This document shows, one piece after another, positions 56,993-64,000 of a stretch of DNA of 64,000 nucleotides. Origin of the DNA: Chitinilyticum aquatile DSM 21506 (GTDB lineage: Bacteria; Pseudomonadota; Gammaproteobacteria; Burkholderiales; Chitinibacteraceae). Below the pieces are notes generated by a model, which was not told the DNA's origin, ran no database searches, and saw only the letters and a program-made list of their open reading frames with translations. Both the position numbers and the translations under genes were made by a program. The stretch covers positions 1-64,000 of the forward strand of contig NZ_AUMS01000007.1 in assembly GCF_000430805.1 (NCBI RefSeq), read 5' to 3'. The number at the start of each line of letters is the position of its first letter. The stretch's first letter is position 1.

Positions 56993-57394
56993 ATGAGCCA
57001 CGAAAACCGCAACCGCATCACCGTCATCCAGCCGGGGAAGCCCCGGCTGTATCAGCCCACTGATCTGCCGGGATGGGAAATCATCGGCGAAGTAAATACT
57101 GGCGATGACGCTGGAGCGCTGTTGAGGCACAAGCAGACGGGAAACTATGCGCTGGCATGCGCAGGTGCGATCAAACGCCTTGATGGGCGCAAAGTTGCAT
57201 CCGCAATCGGTGCGCTGGGCCGCCCCTCAGAACTGGACCAAGGAAAACGCGTGAACGTCTACCTGGACGCGCAATCCATTGCCAAAGCTCAGGCGCTTGG
57301 AAATGGCAACCTGAGCGAAGGAATCAGGATAGCTCTGGCCGGAATATCGATGGAAGAAGCCGCCGCTTCTGTGCTAAAAAATACGCGCGGTTAA
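56993..57394 (+). CDS. Phage protein with C-terminal ribbon-helix-helix-like domain
   Basis: A 133-residue protein. The N-terminal 75 residues contain a small-domain pattern with NYALACAGAIKRLDG; residues about 82-116 (RVNVYLDAQSIAKAQALG, then NLSEGIRIAL) have the strand-helix-helix pattern of ribbon-helix-helix DNA-binding proteins. It may repress its own operon by binding the inverted repeat at 56523-56567. ATG 56993 is preceded by gaggtgatgg. Its stop overlaps the end of the convergent Rz gene. Confidence 0.65.
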   Translation: MSHENRNRITVIQPGKPRLYQPTDLPGWEIIGEVNTGDDAGALLRHKQTGNYALACAGAIKRLDGRKVASAIGALGRPSELDQGKRVNVYLDAQSIAKAQALGNGNLSEGIRIALAGISMEEAAASVLKNTRG

Positions 57395-57927
57395 TCCCGC
57401 CCACACTCCGCCCGCACAAACCCCTGCAGCGCCGTCAGTTGCCTGATGGCGTCGTCGCCTTCACTTGTGATGCCGACAAGCCAATCAGCAGCCGCTGGGT
57501 CAAGTTCGGCTGTCGTTCGATCATCAGTGCGGCCGGCGGATTCGGTTTGCGCGGCGGGTCCACTGGCTGCGGCGGCAGATCGTACAGCGATGCGCAGGCG
57601 CACATCACCAGCGCGCACAGCAGCACGGAGCTTGTCGTTCTCAGCTTGGGCATGGGTGATTTCCTTCTGGTATTTGACATCGAGCGCAGCCACGCGGCTG
57701 GCGGCTTGTGCTTCCTTTTGACGGGTATCGGCTTGCAGCCTTGCAACGGTGCTGGCTGCGGCGGCATCCTTCGCCGCGTATGCGGCCTTTTGCGCCTCAT
57801 ATTTGCCCTGCCATCGCCAGCCATTCACCAGCCAGCCAGCAGCACTTCCGGTCGCCAGCAATACCAGTGCAGCAATCAGCACTACCAGCGCCCGGGCGGC
57901 AAGGGCTTGCGGGGGTTGCAGTGTCAT
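57391..57927 (-). CDS. Rz-like inner-membrane spanin
   Basis: A 178-residue protein with one N-terminal membrane segment (about 13-32) and a long Ala/Gln/Lys-rich coiled coil, the build of an i-spanin that disrupts the outer membrane at lysis. Start 57927 (MTLQPPQ) overlaps the endolysin stop by four bases. An Rz1-type lipoprotein is nested inside it in another frame. Confidence 0.82.
   Translation of the reverse strand: MTLQPPQALAARALVVLIAALVLLATGSAAGWLVNGWRWQGKYEAQKAAYAAKDAAAASTVARLQADTRQKEAQAASRVAALDVKYQKEITHAQAENDKLRAAVRAGDVRLRIAVRSAAAASGPAAQTESAGRTDDRTTAELDPAAADWLVGITSEGDDAIRQLTALQGFVRAECGRD
57435..57653 (-). CDS. Rz1-like outer-membrane spanin, nested in Rz
   Basis: A 72-residue frame wholly inside Rz: a hydrophobic N-terminus with lipobox-like cysteines (LLCALVMCACAS), then a proline-rich part (LPPQPVDPPRKPNPP), the classic o-spanin make-up. 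Start 57653 (MPKLRTTSS). Nested or overlapping Rz1 genes are a known phage arrangement. Confidence 0.75.
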   Translation of the reverse strand: MPKLRTTSSVLLCALVMCACASLYDLPPQPVDPPRKPNPPAALMIERQPNLTQRLLIGLSASQVKATTPSGN

Positions 57928-58400
57928 CGCAGATTCCTCCAGTTGATGCGCTCGCAGTGCGGCATATCCGGCGACTTCCAGCGCCCGCCCCACGCGAGGC
58001 CGTAGCGCTCGCAGATCGGGCCGAGCTTCTGATACAGCGGGTCGTTGCCGAGATACTTGCCATCCTGAAACACGCCGAAATCAAAGGCCTCGGCATCGCC
58101 GCGCGGCGTATCGGGCAGATCGGTGTTGTGTGCGCCGGTTTTCAACCAGGTCACAATCGGGCCAGGCGTCGTGCGCCCCTGCGCGTACAGCCAATCCTGT
58201 TCAGCTTGTGGCCGATAGGTCGTGGTGAATTTCACCCGCTTGCCCTGCCGCTGCGCCACAGCGTCCATTTCCGCGACGGCAGTCACGGCACTCGCCCGGA
58301 TGGATGTATGCAAGTCCTGCGGATCGCGGCTCAGCAGTAAAACAGCAGCCCCGGCGATGGCCGAGACTGCTACCGCGGTGGCGATTTTCGCTTTGCTCAT
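57924..58400 (-). CDS. M15-family endolysin with N-terminal membrane segment
   Basis: A 158-residue peptidoglycan peptidase (L-alanyl-D-glutamate or D-Ala-D-Ala type). The zinc-site region runs from TTTYRP through GAHNTDLP and EAFDFG to PDMPHCE. Residues 5-23 are hydrophobic and Ala/Gly-rich, like a signal-anchor-release segment, so export may not need a holin pore. It precedes Rz. Confidence 0.8.
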   Translation of the reverse strand: MSKAKIATAVAVSAIAGAAVLLLSRDPQDLHTSIRASAVTAVAEMDAVAQRQGKRVKFTTTYRPQAEQDWLYAQGRTTPGPIVTWLKTGAHNTDLPDTPRGDAEAFDFGVFQDGKYLGNDPLYQKLGPICERYGLAWGGRWKSPDMPHCERINWRNLR

Positions 58401-58407
58401 GGCGCCC

Positions 58408-58770
58408 TCACTTGCGCAGGGCGTACCAGACGCCGATCAGGCTGCCGAGAATGCCTGCACCCCAGCCCACCACCCTGCCGAGTACACTGATCGTCTTCGC
58501 GGCGCCACGCAGGGCGCTGAAGGTTTCGATCAGGTCGCGCAGTTCTTTCAGCAGACCCTTCATTTCCTCGACGTGCGAGGCGTGCGCTGCGATCAAAATT
58601 TCAGCCTGCTGGGTACGCCCTTCCAGCCGCGCGAACCGCTCCACACCATCATCAAGCCGGCGGTCGACAAATGCGTCGTGCTTCTCACGCTGCTCCTGCC
58701 CAGCCTCAAGCCGCGCGCAACGCTCTTCCAGCGCCTCCAGCTTCGCGAGGATCTGCTCTGTGTCTGCCAT
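58408..58770 (-). CDS. Holin-like coiled-coil membrane protein
   Basis: A 120-residue protein: a charged coiled coil (residues 3-85) followed by one C-terminal membrane segment (about 95-117, GRVVGWGAGILGSLIGVWYAL). This resembles XhlA-type holin-associated proteins, and its place directly before the endolysin supports a lysis role. Start 58770; the frame to 58788 is six residues longer. Confidence 0.65.
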   Translation of the reverse strand: MADTEQILAKLEALEERCARLEAGQEQREKHDAFVDRRLDDGVERFARLEGRTQQAEILIAAHASHVEEMKGLLKELRDLIETFSALRGAAKTISVLGRVVGWGAGILGSLIGVWYALRK

Positions 58771-58832
58771 ACGCCCTCCCTCGGGCAATAAAAAACCCCG
58801 CCGAAGCGGGGTTGTGTGTGATGAATGACCGG

Positions 58833-59108
58833 TCAGTTGTCGAAGTTGATCGTTGCCGCGAGGCGGAACAACTCGTCAACCTGCGCATCGGTCAGCCTGA
58901 TCTGTTGCGATGCCCAGTCGATCAGCGGCGATTGCCGGTAAAAATGACTGGCATCCTGCCAGGCGAAGCGGACTGCCTTGGGTGTTTCGGGCAAGGCGAT
59001 CAGCGCCTCGACGTCATCGAGCAACTGCCATGCATCCAGCGCGCAGCGCGCCTGGAAGCGGGTGACGCGCTGGGCGCTGGTGCCGGTATCCATGGTGATA
59101 ACTGACAT
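58833..59108 (-). CDS. Small phage tail-associated protein
   Basis: A 91-residue soluble protein (ALDAWQLLDDVEALIALPETP..., DWASQQIRLTDAQVDELFRLAATI), probably helical. It sits between the fibre gene and the holin-like gene, where phages often encode fibre assembly or chaperone proteins; function unknown. ATG 59108 follows AGGAGG by four bases, and a GTG one codon earlier is less likely. Confidence 0.65.
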   Translation of the reverse strand: MSVITMDTGTSAQRVTRFQARCALDAWQLLDDVEALIALPETPKAVRFAWQDASHFYRQSPLIDWASQQIRLTDAQVDELFRLAATINFDN

Positions 59109-59116
59109 CACGCCTC

Positions 59117-60343
59117 CTATTTGATGCGGTAGTAACGGACTGCGGGCGAACTGGCGTTCGGCTGATCCAGCACCAGCGTACCGACATAAGCGGCCGCATA
59201 CGGCTTCGAGCAGCGGTTGACCTCAGTCGCCCCGGCAACAAGCAATCTGCTTGCACTCTCGCGCACGGCCGCTGCACCACCTGCTGGCGTGGCAATGCGG
59301 CCGATGAATTCCGCACCAGCAGCCACCCGCCCCAGAAGCTGGCTTGCGTTGCCGACGTCGAGAGCTGTGAGCAGCGCGCCGTCAATCCCATTCCAGAGCG
59401 CACCGCTCGTCTGCAGACGCGCGGGCAGTCCAGCCAGACTCACGGATGTCATTGCGGCCAACGTCGCCCCGCGAGACAGACGATAGGTATCTGCCTGACT
59501 AGTGCGCCTGCCTAGCAAGTAAATGTTTGCGCCATCGCCAGCAAGCTGCTGGGCACCATCCCCGCTCCAGGTCGAGCCATCAACAGTAGGGGTGGCTGCC
59601 GCCCAGCCACTACCGGCGTTCGTGCTGACATAAAAGTAGCCAACCGCGCTGCTGCCGCTGAACCATGTTGCAACATAATCGCCCACGGCGACAGCGCCTC
59701 CAAAATTCAAGCCACTGCTGTTTGCCACCCGAACAGTTGTCGGGGCTCCAGACCCAGCCGCGAAGCGAGCACAGTCAACCCCGTTCCATGCGCTTGCATA
59801 GACGGCGACAAATACAAGCAGCGCAGACGGCGTCGAGACGATTTCACAGCGCGAGCCCGATGTATATGCATTACTGACCTGCTGATTTGCCGCCCAGCTA
59901 CCATCGACAGCCGTAGCGCTGCTTGTTGCATAGGCTGTAGTGCCACTGACTTGCACCACCCACCATTTCCCGAAGCCATAACCAACCGCAGTGACTGCAT
60001 AGGCGTTCGGAAGGTTGCGCTCAGCCCATGTTTTGCCGTCATCAGTCGAGATCAGAATCTTTCCCGCATTATTACTGGGCCGCATCCAGTTGCCCGCGCC
60101 ATCGGTTGCGAGCTGAGACTGCCCCGTACCGATTGCGGCACTTAGCGGAACATTCAGCGTTTCATTCAGAACTGTCAGGTGCTTGTGCTGCGCCGCCAGC
60201 GGGTATGCCGCCGCAGGCGCCAGCGCGCCGCTGCGCAGCCATTCGCTCGCGTCTGGCTTGATGAGCAAGGTTCCGGAATCCGGGTACAACTCGGAGTCGC
60301 AAATCGGCGTTGCGCCGCCGAACAGTTGTGATGCCCTAGTCAT
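59117..60343 (-). CDS. Tail fibre/receptor-binding protein with Asp-box repeats
   Basis: A 408-residue Gly/Ala/Ser-rich beta protein. [13 protein letters not shown] is a textbook Asp-box (S-x-D-x-G-x-T-W), and [13 protein letters not shown] is a weaker second one, so a beta-propeller is likely. Its place after the tail genes suggests host recognition. ATG overlaps the preceding stop by four bases. Confidence 0.7.
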   Translation of the reverse strand: MTRASQLFGGATPICDSELYPDSGTLLIKPDASEWLRSGALAPAAAYPLAAQHKHLTVLNETLNVPLSAAIGTGQSQLATDGAGNWMRPSNNAGKILISTDDGKTWAERNLPNAYAVTAVGYGFGKWWVVQVSGTTAYATSSATAVDGSWAANQQVSNAYTSGSRCEIVSTPSALLVFVAVYASAWNGVDCARFAAGSGAPTTVRVANSSGLNFGGAVAVGDYVATWFSGSSAVGYFYVSTNAGSGWAAATPTVDGSTWSGDGAQQLAGDGANIYLLGRRTSQADTYRLSRGATLAAMTSVSLAGLPARLQTSGALWNGIDGALLTALDVGNASQLLGRVAAGAEFIGRIATPAGGAAAVRESASRLLVAGATEVNRCSKPYAAAYVGTLVLDQPNASSPAVRYYRIK

Positions 60344-60948
60344 TTAACAGCCCATCCATAGTCGTCGTTGATGTACACCAACACGCAACTGAAGCGCGCC
60401 AGATCAATAATGAAGTCTTCCGCGCTACCGATGATCTTTTTCCCGGTGCGCTGAACGGTCAGCGCATTCACACCAAAAGTGCCTTTCAGATCGTTGATCC
60501 AGACCATATCGCCCGCTACAGGACTTGCCGGCAAATTGACGGGGAATGCCCCTGCGCTGGTGTCGACCTCATACGCGCGCCCGGACGACAGATCGACCGG
60601 GCCGCTGATGATCAGCGCCGCCCCTTCGGTTTTCAGTAGCCGCCCCGCGCCGGGCAGGGGCGGCAGGCCGGCTGCATTTTGCGCGGCCAGCGCGGCGGCC
60701 TGGGCGTTGTTGGCGCTGTTGCTGGCCGCCGTGGCACTACCGGCAGACTGTGAAGCCGATAGCGCTGCGGAAACCTTGTCCGCGTCAATCGTTGCTGCCG
60801 TGGCGTTGATCCATTCGCCGAGCTGATTGGCGCTAATCGTCCAGCCAGCCAGCGCGGCCACATGGGCATCGGCGCGGGCGGCGAATACGTCGCCGGCGTC
60901 GGTACGCTGCGGCGCAGGCGGCAGCGTGGGAATAGTGGGTGCAGTCAT
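60340..60948 (-). CDS. Phage tail fibre-associated protein
   Basis: A 202-residue protein: a Pro/Thr N-terminus ([11 protein letters not shown]), an Ala/Ser/Asn-rich helix (about 50-95) and a beta-rich C-terminus ([18 protein letters not shown]...[11 protein letters not shown]), the pattern of fibre-shaft adaptor proteins. Coupled on both sides by overlapping start/stop codons. Confidence 0.65.
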   Translation of the reverse strand: MTAPTIPTLPPAPQRTDAGDVFAARADAHVAALAGWTISANQLGEWINATAATIDADKVSAALSASQSAGSATAASNSANNAQAAALAAQNAAGLPPLPGAGRLLKTEGAALIISGPVDLSSGRAYEVDTSAGAFPVNLPASPVAGDMVWINDLKGTFGVNALTVQRTGKKIIGSAEDFIIDLARFSCVLVYINDDYGWAVK

Positions 60949-61850
60949 CAGGTCAGCCCCTCCAGCTCAATGGAGCACTCAGAAAATGTTGGGTAAGCGA
61001 TCACCACGTCGAAATCCTTGAAAAAGCCATAGATCACCGTGGCGGAATACAGGTCGGAGCCGATGAACAGCGCCGGCTTGGCACGCAGCGCCGCCAGAAA
61101 ATCGATCAGCGCATCCACCTGTGCGGCCGGCACCTTCATCTGCCACCGCGCTGTGCGGGCAAAGCTGCGCTCGACGAGCACAAAGTTGCCAAACGCATCG
61201 CGTTCCTTGCGGGAAAAGTCCTGAATCCCCGCGCTGGCGCCGGCTTCGATGCCCTCGCCGAACTCGCTGATGACGCCCAGAATGCAGGTGCCTACCGCTA
61301 CCGCCGTGCCTACCAGCGTCAGCCGCAGTTTCGCCGTGCCATAGCTCGGCAGATCAGTAAGAACATGTGTTTTCTTGCGGCGGATGGGCTGGAAAAACCA
61401 GCTCCACCAGCTGCCGATCTGCGTGTTGTCATTCGCCACGATGGTGCGGTCGTACACCGTGCCGTCGTTCGGGTCGATCACTTCCACGCGTACGGCATCG
61501 GCCTGCACGTTCAGCAGCGCCAGGGCATTGAATACCCGCCCGGGCGTTACTTCCACGATCAGCGAGCCGCTGGCAGTGGTCAGCGTGCTGTTCACCTGGT
61601 CGAACATCGCCCAGCGATTCGTCGGGCCTACCCGCGCCCAGTTCACCGCATCGGTTTCCGGCGGAGCCGTGCCGCCGCCAGCGGTGGCCCGCTCGTAGAC
61701 AGAATGCGTCTGTGTGCGGATCACCCGCTGGCCAACGGTGTAGGTCGTGCCGGAAGCCCACGCCGGGTAATCGGCCTCCGGCACACTGCTGGATGTGAGC
61801 TGGGCATCACCCACCGGCAGCGGGTCGACAATTTTCAAGCCACTTGTCAC
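60948..61850 (-). CDS. Phage tail protein with carbohydrate-binding-like module
   Basis: A 300-residue protein. Residues about 25-75 ([17 protein letters not shown]...[10 protein letters not shown]...PP...VNW) follow the pattern of CBM5/12-type modules. The remainder ([40 protein letters not shown]) resembles distal tail proteins of siphophages. It follows the tape measure gene with a four-base overlap. Confidence 0.65.
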   Translation of the reverse strand: MTSGLKIVDPLPVGDAQLTSSSVPEADYPAWASGTTYTVGQRVIRTQTHSVYERATAGGGTAPPETDAVNWARVGPTNRWAMFDQVNSTLTTASGSLIVEVTPGRVFNALALLNVQADAVRVEVIDPNDGTVYDRTIVANDNTQIGSWWSWFFQPIRRKKTHVLTDLPSYGTAKLRLTLVGTAVAVGTCILGVISEFGEGIEAGASAGIQDFSRKERDAFGNFVLVERSFARTARWQMKVPAAQVDALIDFLAALRAKPALFIGSDLYSATVIYGFFKDFDVVIAYPTFSECSIELEGLT

Positions 61851-64000
61851 GTTCTCACCTCCGGTTGTCCATCACCATCCCAGCGTTGCAGCACCTTGGC
61901 GGTGGCCTGAGTGTTGGCTGCCACGGCGCGGGCCTGCGCGGCCTGCTCGGCACGCAGCTGCTGCAGCTCGGCGACCATTTCCTGCTGCGCTTTCAGCAGC
62001 GCCTCGAAGCGCGCATCGGCGGCCTCGGAACGCTTGCCCTGCTGTTGCACGAGCTCACGGATTGCATCCGCGTACTCACGCTGCGCCACACCCAGGTTTT
62101 TGGTTTCCTGCCAGGTGCCATTGGCGATTTCCAGCTGCTCTTTAGCGTTCGAAAGCAGGTCGTCCAGCGATTTCAGCTGCTCTTCTGCTTTCTTTCGCTC
62201 TTCGGCCATCTGCTTGTCGAGCTGCTCGGCATCCAGCTTGTACTGCCGGTCGAGCGCCTCGACGGCGCCACTCACTGCCGAGCTGATACTTTCCAGCGCG
62301 GCGAGCTGGGCATTGCCAGCCGTGAGCTTGCCGCCGGCCAGCCCCTGCAGCTCGGTCAGCTTTCCTGCGGTCTGCAGCTTGGCGCGCTGCAGATCGAAGG
62401 CGCTGCCAAAGGCGTTTTCGTCGATACGCGTAATGCTGCCGATATCGAGCTGCTGTGCCTTGCTGAAATCCCCTGCCCGCGCAGCGATCAGTGCGGCATC
62501 CAGCGCGCCAGCCATGCTGGCCGCCGATTTCTGCACCAGCGAATCAATGCCGGATTGAAGCGCATCGAACAGCCGCTGCAGGCCAGACAGCGACTCCCGC
62601 AGGCTGGCCGCCGCAGTACTGGCGGCCTGCTTGCGGGCAGCCTCCTGCGCCTGCAGGATGGCCTTGTCCGCTTCGTACTTCGCGGACAGCTCGGCTTTCT
62701 GCTGCTGCAGCACGTCCAGCTTGCCGGCCAGATCGGTGCTGATCTGCTGCCGCTGCGCATTGATCGAACGCTCCAGCCCGGCAAGGGCATTGGCAGCCAG
62801 ATCGCTCAGGCTGCCGCCCAGGCCAGAGGCCGCCTGACTCAGCTCGGCAAATGCGCCGGAGAGCTTGATCAGCGTGGCGTAATTCTGCCGGCCAGCCTCG
62901 GTGCTGAGGTCCTGTGCTTCCACCAGCTTCCGGAACTCTTCACGATTGGCCGGCAGGCTGTATCCCAGCTTTCCAAGCGCATCGCTGAGCTGGCGTGTAG
63001 CAATGCCGGTGCGCTCGGATTCCGAGTAAAAATTCTGGTAGTAGCTGCCGATACCCTGCACCATGGCATCCAGCCCGCCAGCAACCTCAGCAAGCGCCAT
63101 GCGCGCATCGCTGCTCAGCCCGGCCAGCTGCGGCATGGTGTCGCCGAGCTGGATAAAGGCATCCGTCACCGCCTTGATGCCTTGCAGCTTGGCTTGCAGC
63201 GCCTGCACGCCGGCCTCGTCGAGCGCGGAAATATCCACACCGTCAAAAGCCTTCGCCAGCTCGTCCGGCAGATCGCTGGCCTTGATGCCAGCCAGCACCA
63301 GCCGGCCAAACTGCACGCCCATCTCGGCACTGATGTCACCATCCTTGCCCAACTCGGCAAGCTGACCGTAGATTTCCTTGCCGTTCACGAACAGCCCGGA
63401 CGACACCCGGCTGCCGGCGGTGCCTTTCGGGTCCGAATCGAAACCCAGATTGGCCGACAAGCCATCCAGCTGCTTCAGGCCCAGCGCCTTCAGCGACACG
63501 CTCAGCGCGTCGCCAAACTTGCCCATCACCTGTCCGACCTTGCCGTCTGCGCCGTCCGGCGTCCAGGCATCAAATACCTTGTTGCCGTACCACGCTTCGC
63601 CACCCTCCTTCGGGCCGCCTTTTTTGTTGAACAGCTTCGAAATCAGCGGAATGGCAAGGCCGAGCAGCGGCAAGGCCAGCGTACTAAGGCCGCTCAAGCC
63701 GCCCAGCGCACCCAGCCCGGTGGATTGCGTAGCCAGCCCCATGCCGGTGCTGCCCAGTACATCAAACGCCCCTGCGCCGAGGTTCGACCCCATGACTTTC
63801 GAGAAAAACCCCGAAATGCCGGAGAAATCAAACCCGCCGCCGACCCCACCCAGCAGGCTGCTGGGCAAGCCGCCAGCCGTGGCAGTACCCGGCAACAGCG
63901 AAGCCAGCCCGCCCGCGACGGGTGCCATAATCGCCTTGATGGTCGGCTGCAACACCAGCGTCTGGAACATGTTCTTCAAGGTATCCTTGAAGTTCTGCGC
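61847..64000 (-). CDS. Phage tail tape measure protein, C-terminal part (5' end outside window)
   Basis: 717 residues are visible and the frame is still open at 64000, so the start lies outside the window; the internal TTG/ATG near 63970-63979 are not taken as starts. Hydrophobic Gly/Ala-rich segments (APVAGGLASLLPG, LALPLLGLAIPLI) precede long coiled coils (about 430-690). This is typical of the C-terminal region of tape measure proteins, which set tail length and enter the host membrane. Confidence 0.8.
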   Translation of the reverse strand, partial: AQNFKDTLKNMFQTLVLQPTIKAIMAPVAGGLASLLPGTATAGGLPSSLLGGVGGGFDFSGISGFFSKVMGSNLGAGAFDVLGSTGMGLATQSTGLGALGGLSGLSTLALPLLGLAIPLISKLFNKKGGPKEGGEAWYGNKVFDAWTPDGADGKVGQVMGKFGDALSVSLKALGLKQLDGLSANLGFDSDPKGTAGSRVSSGLFVNGKEIYGQLAELGKDGDISAEMGVQFGRLVLAGIKASDLPDELAKAFDGVDISALDEAGVQALQAKLQGIKAVTDAFIQLGDTMPQLAGLSSDARMALAEVAGGLDAMVQGIGSYYQNFYSESERTGIATRQLSDALGKLGYSLPANREEFRKLVEAQDLSTEAGRQNYATLIKLSGAFAELSQAASGLGGSLSDLAANALAGLERSINAQRQQISTDLAGKLDVLQQQKAELSAKYEADKAILQAQEAARKQAASTAAASLRESLSGLQRLFDALQSGIDSLVQKSAASMAGALDAALIAARAGDFSKAQQLDIGSITRIDENAFGSAFDLQRAKLQTAGKLTELQGLAGGKLTAGNAQLAALESISSAVSGAVEALDRQYKLDAEQLDKQMAEERKKAEEQLKSLDDLLSNAKEQLEIANGTWQETKNLGVAQREYADAIRELVQQQGKRSEAADARFEALLKAQQEMVAELQQLRAEQAAQARAVAANTQATAKVLQRWDGDGQPEVRT

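Larger units (their letters stand above)
54471..64000. mobile_element. Prophage-like region (left edge approximate, right end outside window)
   Basis: A run of phage tail genes (tape measure, tail and fibre proteins), lysis genes (holin-like, M15 endolysin, Rz/Rz1) and accessory genes, most on the reverse strand with ATGA overlaps. No 49-bp repeat was found here, unlike the rest of the window. No integrase, terminase or capsid gene is in view; these would lie beyond 64000. The left boundary is somewhere between 54274 and 54820. Confidence 0.85.

Overview
The window reads as a high-GC betaproteobacterial chromosome, probably Neisseriales. This is suggested by protein-level resemblance: a two-subunit bacterioferritin, a RibB fused to a degenerate RibA-like half, a MarC-hemE arrangement and an NCS2/apt/hpt/guaC purine-salvage block. 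The species cannot be named from the sequence alone. No rRNA, tRNA or CRISPR array was seen. A partial IS3-family transposase lies at the extreme left, and a prophage-like block fills about 54.5-64 kb at the right.

Layout. 0.5-2.7 kb: sulfite/nitrite reductase pair. 3.0-7.0 kb: pepN, paired bacterioferritin subunits and the Fur-type bfd. 7.4-17 kb: alaS, tilS-accA, fliW, priA and hemE, with a DnaA-box cluster between priA and hemE. 17-21.6 kb: ABC exporter, MarC, glnS. 21.7-23.8 kb: PTS GlcNAc-type permease (nagE, crr). 24.4-28.1 kb: dapA-bamC, pgpA-thiL. 28.4-34.4 kb: compact riboflavin operon (nrdR-ribD-zinc ribbon-ribE-ribBX-ribH-nusB) and glyA. 34.6-42.4 kb: CorA-like protein, purine salvage, a Mn-riboswitch-controlled GDT1-family exporter and a small tyrosine phosphatase. 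42.6-48.2 kb: ferric-iron binding protein and permease with a DUF2157/DUF4401/GDYXXLXY trio between them. 48.5-54.3 kb: rdgC, kinase-like protein, cheR, ubiD, hexose-6-phosphate epimerase. 54.8-64 kb: phage tail, lysis and accessory genes.

Three observations stand out. (1) nagE (IICB) ends exactly at an in-frame A AAA AAG heptamer followed by TAA. A strong SD-like tract lies just upstream, and the -1 frame reads straight through an Ala/Pro linker into the IIA domain. This is a dnaX-like layout and suggests programmed frameshifting that makes both IICB and IICBA from one locus. A homopolymer sequencing error is the main alternative. (2) A dispersed 49-bp imperfect palindrome is built of seven 7-nt blocks (outer arm, spacer, inner arm, loop, inner arm, spacer, outer arm). 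It recurs at about a dozen places, mostly at gene ends. It also falls inside the pgpA, ribD and GDYXXLXY reading frames, with a right-half match in pepN. It is absent from the prophage block. (3) Near-identical inverted pairs of DnaA-box-like sites occur upstream of priA and at the prophage edge.

Functional links: iron storage (bfr, bfr, bfd) and iron uptake (fbpA) each carry a Fur-like site sharing the core TGAGAATG-N-TTG. Purine bases imported by the NCS2 permease feed Apt, Hpt and GuaC. The riboflavin genes overlap by ATGA junctions and are probably translationally coupled.
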